A stretch of 10,830 nucleotides of DNA, taken from an uncultured Oscillospiraceae bacterium (lineage in GTDB: Bacteria > Bacillota > Clostridia > Oscillospirales > Oscillospiraceae). The notes beneath the pieces are model-generated. The model had not been told where the DNA came from. It worked only from the letters and a program-made list of their open reading frames with translations, and made no database searches. The stretch is taken from assembly GCA_934646185.1 (NCBI GenBank), contig CAKUEH010000052.1, positions 1 through 10,830 of the forward strand, written 5' to 3'. The position numbers and the translations under genes are program-made. Positions 6,680-10,830 of this stretch are shown piece by piece; position 1 is the stretch's first letter; each line of letters opens with the position of its first letter.

Positions 6680-6708
6680 TTGATTCTTTGATACGGAAGG
6701 TATATACT
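6680..6708 (+). promoter_or_regulatory. Sigma-A promoter of the serC operon
   Basis: TTGATT (6680-6685), 17 bases, TATACT (6703-6708), preceded by an A/T-rich tract (about 6640-6674) that could act as an UP element. Transcription from about 6715 would give a leader of about 50 bases, rich in A and C (CAACAACAACACAAC), with no riboswitch-like structure visible. Confidence 0.75.
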
Positions 6709-6765
6709 TGGAATCAGGAAACAACTCCATTCAACAACAACACAACGTTCAGGAGGCAAAGAATC

Positions 6766-7854
6766 ATGAAATATGGTCGTACATTCAATTTCTCCGCCGG
6801 TCCCGCGATGATGCCGGAGCCCGTTCTGGAGGAGATCCGCGACGAGATGCTGAACTACCGCGGCAGCGGCATGTGCGTCATGGAAATGAGCCACCGTTCC
6901 CCTGTTTTCCAGCAGATCATCGACGAGGCCGAGCAGGATCTGCGCGACCTCATGGGCATCCCCGACAACTATAAGGTCCTGTTCATCCAGGGCGGCGCGA
7001 CGCTGCAGTTCTCCATGATCCCCATGAACCTCATGAAGAACGGCAAGGCCGTCTACATCGAGACCGGCGCATGGTCCAAGAAGGCCATCGCGGAAGCCAA
7101 GAAGGTCGGCGAGGTCATCGTCGCCGCTTCCAGCAAGGACAAGAACTACACCTACGTCCCCGACTGCTCCGATCTGGAGATCCCCGAGGATACCGACTAC
7201 GTCTACATCTGCGAAAATGAGACCATCCACGGCGTGACCTGGAACAAGCTGCCCAACACCAAGGGCCATGTCCTCGTCTCCGACCAGTCCTCCATGTTCC
7301 TCTCCAAGCCCTGCAACGTTTCCGATTACGGCATGATCTACGCGGGCGTGCAGAAGAACGTCGGCCCGGCCGGCATGGTCGTCGTCATCATCCGCGAGGA
7401 TCTCATCCGCGACGATCTGAAGGATCTGCCCATCTACCTGCAGTACAGCACGCACGCAGGCGCAGGCTCCATGTACAACACCCCGAACTGCTGGGCGATC
7501 TACTGCTGCGGCAAGGTCTTCAAGTATCTGAAGAGCATCGGCGGTCTGGAAGAGATGCACAAGCGCAATCTCGACAAGGCAAAGGTCTTCTATGACTTCC
7601 TGGATTCTTCCAAGATGTTCAAGGGCACCGTCGAGCCCGAATTCCGCTCCCTCATGAACATCCCGTTCGTGACCGGCTCCGCCGATCTCGACAAGGAAGT
7701 CGTCGCCGCCACCAAGGCAGCCGGCTATGACAACCTCAAGGGCCACAAGTCCGTCGGCGGTCTGCGCGCCTCCATCTACAACGCCATGCCCAAGGAAGGC
7801 GTGGAAGCCCTCGTGGAATTCCTGAAGAATTTCGAAGCCAACTACGGCAAATAA
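6766..7854 (+). CDS. serC: Phosphoserine aminotransferase
   Basis: A 362-residue PLP enzyme, normal length for SerC. ATG 6766 has AGGAGG (6751-6756) nine bases upstream and is followed at once by the family start FNFSAGPAMMP; the longer upstream reading would begin inside the promoter and is rejected. Further motifs are an MEMSHRSPVF segment near 40-50, FIQGGAT, the PLP lysine K197 in AGVQKNVGPAG, and KSVGGLRASIYNA near the C terminus. It converts 3-phosphohydroxypyruvate and glutamate to phosphoserine and 2-oxoglutarate in the cytosol; the same enzyme often serves pyridoxal phosphate synthesis. It leads a serC-serA pair, and lysine codons are almost all AAG, suggesting high expression. Confidence 0.97.
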   Translation: MKYGRTFNFSAGPAMMPEPVLEEIRDEMLNYRGSGMCVMEMSHRSPVFQQIIDEAEQDLRDLMGIPDNYKVLFIQGGATLQFSMIPMNLMKNGKAVYIETGAWSKKAIAEAKKVGEVIVAASSKDKNYTYVPDCSDLEIPEDTDYVYICENETIHGVTWNKLPNTKGHVLVSDQSSMFLSKPCNVSDYGMIYAGVQKNVGPAGMVVVIIREDLIRDDLKDLPIYLQYSTHAGAGSMYNTPNCWAIYCCGKVFKYLKSIGGLEEMHKRNLDKAKVFYDFLDSSKMFKGTVEPEFRSLMNIPFVTGSADLDKEVVAATKAAGYDNLKGHKSVGGLRASIYNAMPKEGVEALVEFLKNFEANYGK

Positions 7855-7865
7855 GAAAACCTTAC

Positions 7866-7892
7866 AAGGCGCGGCATATCCTGTCGCGCCTT
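7866..7892 (+). other. Hairpin between serC and serA
   Basis: AAGGCGCG (7866-7873) pairs perfectly with CGCGCCTT (7885-7892) around an 11-base loop; only a short ATTT follows. It is weak as a terminator. It is more likely an attenuating or mRNA-stabilising element that sets the serC to serA ratio. Confidence 0.5.
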
Positions 7893-7924
7893 ATTTCACA
7901 GAACAAATATAAGGAGATTTTATC

Positions 7925-8836
7925 ATGCGTATTCTCGTAACTGATGGAATGGACAAGACCGCAATGGCGCAGCTGCGCGAGGCAGGCCACGAGGTCGTCG
8001 AGCAGTTCTATGCCCCGGAAGAGCTGGGCGCAGCCCTGCGTGAGTTTGACGCAGTCGTCGTCCGCTCCAAGACCAAGGTCCGCGCGAACCACATCGACGA
8101 GGCCAAGGGCGGCAAGCTGAAGCTCATCATCCGCGGCGGCGTCGGCGTCGACAACATCGACGTCAAGTATGCCGAGGCCAACGGCATCACTGTCAAGAAC
8201 ACCCCGAAGGCTTCGTCTCAGTCCGTCGCGGAGCTGGCAATGGGCCATATGTTCTCCTGCGCGCGCTACCTGTCCATCGCGGGCCACACCATGCGCGAGG
8301 GCAAGTGGGAAAAGAAAGCCTACGGCAAGGGCATCGAGCTGCAGGGCAAGACCCTCGGCATCGTCGGCTTCGGCCGCATCGGCCAGCATCTGGGCGTCAT
8401 GGCCAAGGCCATCGGCATGACAGTCATCGCCTTCGATATCTTCCACATCCCCGGCATCGAAGAGCAGCTGGGCATCCCGTACGTCGAGATGGACGAGCTG
8501 CTTGCCAAGTCCGACTTCATCTCCGTCCATGCTCCGGCAGTCGACGGCGGCGCGCTCATCAATGCGGAGCGCATTGAAAAGATGAAGGACGGCGTGTGCA
8601 TCATCAACACCTCCCGCGGCACCAACGTCGACGAGGCCGCTCTGCTTGCCGCCCTCGAGTCCGGCAAGGTCCGCGCCGCCGGTCTGGACGTCTACGCCGA
8701 CGAGCCCGCCTCCAACTCCGCCCTGTATTCCCATCCGATGGTCTCCTGCACGCCGCACATCGGCGCCGCCACCGTTGAGGCGCAGAAGCGCATCGGCGCG
8801 GAGATTGTGGATATTATCACAAATTTCGGCAAATAA
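7925..8836 (+). CDS. serA: D-3-phosphoglycerate dehydrogenase, short form
   Basis: A 303-residue NAD-dependent 2-hydroxyacid dehydrogenase, started at ATG 7925 with AAGGAG (7911-7916) eight bases upstream. Substrate-domain motif RGGVGVDNID lies at 70-79, the NAD-binding GFGRIG at 148-153, catalytic R231 in NTSRG, E260 in ADEP and H278 in PHIGAAT. It oxidises 3-phosphoglycerate to 3-phosphohydroxypyruvate, the first step of serine synthesis. The protein ends just after the catalytic core and lacks the C-terminal ACT domain, so the usual ACT-based serine inhibition is not expected. Short homologues can act on other 2-hydroxyacids, but the serC neighbour 70 bases upstream makes the SerA assignment strong. 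Confidence 0.94.
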   Translation: MRILVTDGMDKTAMAQLREAGHEVVEQFYAPEELGAALREFDAVVVRSKTKVRANHIDEAKGGKLKLIIRGGVGVDNIDVKYAEANGITVKNTPKASSQSVAELAMGHMFSCARYLSIAGHTMREGKWEKKAYGKGIELQGKTLGIVGFGRIGQHLGVMAKAIGMTVIAFDIFHIPGIEEQLGIPYVEMDELLAKSDFISVHAPAVDGGALINAERIEKMKDGVCIINTSRGTNVDEAALLAALESGKVRAAGLDVYADEPASNSALYSHPMVSCTPHIGAATVEAQKRIGAEIVDIITNFGK

Positions 8837-8856
8837 TTTCAGTCATTTCGCACAAG

Positions 8857-8887
8857 GCGTCCGCGCTTGTATTTCAGGCGCGGATGC
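8857..8887 (+). other. Hairpin between serA and gdhA
   Basis: GCGTCCGCGC (8857-8866) pairs with GCGCGGATGC (8878-8887), ten pairs with one G-T, around an 11-base loop. No T run follows directly (GATATGATAATTTT), so it is at best a partial terminator for serA. Confidence 0.5.
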
Positions 8888-8895
8888 GATATGAT
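8867..8895 (+). promoter_or_regulatory. Possible sigma-A promoter of gdhA
   Basis: TTGTAT (8867-8872), 17 bases, TATGAT (8890-8895). The -35 box lies in the loop of the preceding hairpin. Transcription near 8902 would give a leader of about 60 bases. The -35 match is only four of six, so this is tentative. Confidence 0.42.
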
Positions 8896-8961
8896 AATTT
8901 TGAGCAATCTGCAAAAGGATCGCAATAGATTGGTACAATTTTTTGAGGAGGATTTACCAAA

Positions 8962-10311
8962 ATGAATGCTTATGTTGCCAGTGTCATCGACTATGTGAAG
9001 ACGACGCATGCCAACCAGCCTGAATTCGTTCAGACGGTTGAGGAAGTTCTTTCTTCCGTGTCCCCGATCATGGACGCCCATCCCGAGTACGAGAAGGTCG
9101 ACCTTCTGAAGAGAATGGTCGAGCCCGAGAGAATGTTCACGTTCCGCGTCTGCTGGATGGATGACAAGGGCGAATATCATACCAACCGCGGCTGGCGCTG
9201 CCAGTTCAACGGCGCCATCGGCCCGTACAAGGGCGGCCTGCGCTTCCAGAAGAACGTCTACGAAGGCATCATCAAGTTCCTCGGCTTCGAGCAGACCTTC
9301 AAGAACAGCCTGACCGGCTTGCCCATGGGCGGCGCCAAGGGCGGCTCCGACTTCGATCCCGCCGGCAAGTCCGACGCGGAAGTCATGCGTTTCTGCCAGA
9401 GCTTCATGACCGCTCTGTACCGCTACATCGGGCCGGACATCGACGTTCCCGCGGGCGACATGGGCGTCGGCGGCCGTGAGATCGGCTACCTGTACGGCCA
9501 GTACCGCCGTCTGAAGGGCGTCTGGGAGAACGGCGTTCTGACCGGCAAGGGCATGAGCTACGGCGGCTCCCTGATCCGTCCGGAAGCCACCGGCTACGGC
9601 GCTGTCTATTATCTCCAGGAAGTCCTGAAGCACGAGAACGACTCCATCGAGGGCAAGCGCCTGGCGATCTCCGGCTACGGCAACGTCGGCTGGGGCATCA
9701 TGAAGAAGGCAGCCGAGCTCGGCGCCAAGGTCACCTACTTCGCAGGTCCCGACGGCTATATCCATGATCCGGACGGCGTCACCGGCGAAAAGCTCGACTA
9801 CATCCTCGAGATGCGTGCCAAGGATCCGATGCACTGCAAGCCCTATGCCGACAAGTACGGCGTGGAGTTTGTCGCGGGTGAGAAGTGCTGGGGCGTGAAG
9901 GACGTTGACGTCTACATGCCGGCCGCTACCCAGAACGACGTTCGCATGGAGTCCGCAGAGAAGATCGCGGCTTCCGGCGTCAAGTACTACATCGAGGTCG
10001 CCAACATGCCGACCACCAACGACGCGCTGAACTTCCTGCGCGCACAGAAGCACATGGTCGTCGCTCCGTCCAAGGCTGTCAACGCCGGCGGCGTCGGCGT
10101 CTCCGGTCTCGAAATGAGCCAGAACTCCGAGCGTCTGAGCTGGACCGCGGAAGAGGTCGACGCACAGCTGCATAAGATGATGAAGAACATCCACAAGGTC
10201 TCCGCAGAGGCTGCCGAAGAGTACGGCCTGGGCTACGACCTCGTCGCCGGTGCGAACATCGCCGGCTTCAAGAAGGTCGCCGAAGCCATGTACGAGCAGG
10301 GTGTGTTCTAA
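8962..10311 (+). CDS. gdhA: Glutamate dehydrogenase, hexameric class
   Basis: A 449-residue protein, standard for the roughly 50-kDa hexameric enzyme. ATG 8962 follows GAGGAGG (8945-8951). The three active-site lysines are at K90 (GPYKGGLRF), K114 (TFKNSLTG) and K126 (PMGGAKGGSDF), one residue later than K89, K113 and K125 of Clostridium symbiosum GDH; PAGDMGVGGREIGY supplies the catalytic aspartate. The dinucleotide motif GYGNVG lies at 238-243. It interconverts 2-oxoglutarate plus ammonium and glutamate in the cytosol. NADP or NAD preference cannot be settled from the motif; sequences of this type are often labelled NADP-specific. Glutamate made here is the amino donor for SerC upstream. 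Codon use is strongly biased (AAG, GGC, CTG), consistent with high expression. Confidence 0.97.
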   Translation: MNAYVASVIDYVKTTHANQPEFVQTVEEVLSSVSPIMDAHPEYEKVDLLKRMVEPERMFTFRVCWMDDKGEYHTNRGWRCQFNGAIGPYKGGLRFQKNVYEGIIKFLGFEQTFKNSLTGLPMGGAKGGSDFDPAGKSDAEVMRFCQSFMTALYRYIGPDIDVPAGDMGVGGREIGYLYGQYRRLKGVWENGVLTGKGMSYGGSLIRPEATGYGAVYYLQEVLKHENDSIEGKRLAISGYGNVGWGIMKKAAELGAKVTYFAGPDGYIHDPDGVTGEKLDYILEMRAKDPMHCKPYADKYGVEFVAGEKCWGVKDVDVYMPAATQNDVRMESAEKIAASGVKYYIEVANMPTTNDALNFLRAQKHMVVAPSKAVNAGGVGVSGLEMSQNSERLSWTAEEVDAQLHKMMKNIHKVSAEAAEEYGLGYDLVAGANIAGFKKVAEAMYEQGVF

Positions 10312-10332
10312 TTCAGATCCAGTCCATACACA

Positions 10333-10373
10333 AACAGCCCCAGCGGTCAAAAACCGCTGGGGCTGTTCCGTTT
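10333..10373 (+). terminator. Rho-independent terminator of gdhA
   Basis: Fifteen perfect pairs, AACAGCCCCAGCGGT (10333-10347) with ACCGCTGGGGCTGTT (10353-10367), around a CAAAA loop, followed by CCGTTT. It lies 21 bases after the stop. Confidence 0.92.
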
Positions 10374-10376
10374 GTC

Positions 10377-10414
10377 AAGCGCGCAGAGACGCCCCTCAGG
10401 CGCTGCGCGCGCTT
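10377..10414 (+). other. GC-rich hairpin before the repeat array
   Basis: AAGCGCGC (10377-10384) pairs with GCGCGCTT (10407-10414), then AG with CT across a two-base bulge, enclosing a 16-base loop. It abuts the first GTAG of the array. Role unknown; possibly a second terminator or a relic of another repeat. Confidence 0.4.
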
Positions 10415-10415
10415 T

Positions 10416-10520
10416 GTAGGGGCCGATGCCTGTCTTCGGCGCTTGAGGAAGTCGCGAATTCACCGAGGATTTCCGGAAAAACGGTGCATTCCGCGGGCGG
10501 ACAGAGTCGTCCGCCCCTAC
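10416..10520 (+). repeat. REPIN-like repeat copy 3, mosaic arms
   Basis: A 105-bp unit. The right arm is a perfect hairpin, GGGCGGAC (10495-10502) with GTCCGCCC (10509-10516) around AGAGTC, ending CTAC. The left arm begins GTAGGGGCCGATGCCT, the version seen in the right arm of the 6044-6147 copy, and its hairpin is degraded. Confidence 0.85.
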
Positions 10521-10547
10521 AGAACACGGCAAATCGAAAAACCTGCT

Positions 10548-10650
10548 GTAGGGGCCGGCGACTTTGCCGGCCCAACAAATGTTACGAATTCGCCGAGGAT
10601 TTCCGGAAAAACGGTGCATTCTGCGGGCGGACAGAGTCATCCGCCCCTAC
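10548..10650 (+). repeat. REPIN-like repeat copy 4
   Basis: A 103-bp unit. The left arm has GGGCCGGC (10552-10559) with GCCGGCCC (10566-10573) around GACTTT. The right arm has GGGCGGAC (10625-10632) with ATCCGCCC (10639-10646) around AGAGTC, with one C-A mismatch next to the loop. Confidence 0.9.
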
Positions 10651-10677
10651 GGAACACGGCAAATCGAAAAACCTGCT

Positions 10678-10781
10678 GTAGGGGCCGGCGACTCTGCCGG
10701 CCCAACAAATGTTACGAATTCGCCGAAGATTTCCGGAAAAAACGGTGCGTTCCGCGGGCGGACAGAGTCATCCGCCCCTAC
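10678..10781 (+). repeat. REPIN-like repeat copy 5
   Basis: A 104-bp unit. The left hairpin spans 10682-10703 with loop GACTCT, the right spans 10756-10777 with loop AGAGTC. The two loops are exact reverse complements. Confidence 0.9.
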
Positions 10782-10808
10782 GGAACACGGCAAATCGAAA
10801 AACCTGCT

Positions 10809-10830
10809 GTAGGGGCCGGCGACTCTGCCG
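10809..10830 (+). repeat. REPIN-like repeat copy 6, truncated by window
   Basis: Only the GTAG and most of the left hairpin (GGGCCGGC, GACTCT, GCCG) are inside the window. These bases are identical to the start of the unit at 10678. Confidence 0.85.

Larger units (their letters stand above)
10416..10830 (+). repeat. Tandem REPIN/BIME-like array, cut by window end
   Basis: Units start with GTAGGGGCC at 10416, 10548, 10678 and 10809 (periods 132, 130 and 131). Each complete unit is 103-105 bp and is followed by a 27-base linker (10521-10547, 10651-10677, 10782-10808) that is identical apart from one base in the first. The second and third units differ by four transitions and one added A, so duplication was recent. 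With the preceding terminator and hairpin this fills 10312-10830; no credible gene is present. Confidence 0.93.

Noticed and set aside
6688..6765. Longer N terminus for SerC
   Set aside because: It would start inside the -10/-35 region of the predicted promoter, has no Shine-Dalgarno site, and SerC homologues begin at FNFSAGP; ATG 6766 has a perfect AGGAGG.
6709..6765. Riboswitch or T-box in the serC leader
   Set aside because: The leader is short, rich in A and C and shows no stems, T-box sequence or terminator/antiterminator pair.
4431..7746. Very long minus-strand open frames opposite htpG and serC (568 and 631 residues), and a similar one opposite gdhA at 8839-10350
   Set aside because: They mirror well-supported plus-strand genes, show low-complexity His/Val/Leu/Asp-rich composition, and cross promoters and repeats. 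GC-rich coding DNA gives such antisense frames by default.
8931..8939. Extended -10 promoter TGGTACAAT just before gdhA
   Set aside because: Transcription would start near 8946, inside the Shine-Dalgarno site at 8945-8951, leaving an almost leaderless message; the upstream candidate is more plausible.
10250..10812. Small open frames within the repeat array and in the repeats near 3640-3945 and 6061-6438 (peptides with RGRRLCRP or GRTESSAPT)
   Set aside because: They are translations of the hairpin repeats, recur in several frames and on both strands, and lack ribosome binding sites. They are probably spurious.
10416..10830. CRISPR array
   Set aside because: Units are about 104 bases with constant 27-base linkers; both unit and linker are repeated, so there are no variable spacers.

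Overview
The window reads as chromosomal DNA from a GC-rich, endospore-forming member of the Clostridia, most likely Oscillospiraceae-like. The grounds are a recognisable SpoIIID, a CIRCE/HrcA heat-shock operator, Firmicutes-type sigma-A promoters and Shine-Dalgarno sites, a short-form SerA next to SerC, a hexameric glutamate dehydrogenase of the Clostridium symbiosum type, and GTAGGGGC...GCCCCTAC intergenic repeats of a kind I associate with that family. The taxonomic call is inference. All supported genes lie on the + strand.

Layout. Positions 1-2780 hold an operon-like run: the 3' part of an ABC-F ATPase, a membrane-anchored YdcF/SanA/ElyC-type protein joined to it by an ATGA overlap, and a small coiled-coil protein. 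A strong promoter sits on the stop codon of that last gene and drives mrp (iron-sulfur carrier ATPase), which ends in a clear terminator. A 360-base gap holds a 104-bp GTAG-ended repeat and a terminator-like hairpin, then a sigma-A promoter and a perfect CIRCE operator in front of htpG (Hsp90). The next gap of about 400 bases is a composite of repeats: two hairpins of a second family face each other around an inverted copy of the 104-bp repeat. After it a sigma-E-like promoter drives spoIIID, alone and followed by its own terminator. Then come serC, serA and gdhA, with hairpins between them and a strong terminator after gdhA. The last 415 bases are a tandem array of the 104-bp repeat with 27-base linkers, running off the window end.

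How the genes fit together. SerA oxidises 3-phosphoglycerate, SerC transaminates the product using glutamate, and GdhA can regenerate that glutamate from 2-oxoglutarate and ammonium. The three neighbours therefore form a plausible route from glycolysis and ammonium to phosphoserine; the phosphatase SerB is not in the window. The remaining genes are housekeeping (translation-associated ATPase, Fe-S assembly, chaperone) or developmental (spoIIID).

The least ordinary content is the repeat family. Each complete copy has two inverted arms, and each arm is a GTAG tetranucleotide plus a hairpin, flanking a core of about 52 bases. That is the layout of REPIN/BIME elements moved by RAYT (TnpA-REP) transposases in Proteobacteria. 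Stem changes between copies are largely compensatory, one copy has its core inverted relative to a shared flank, and one copy looks mosaic. No transposase gene is in the window.
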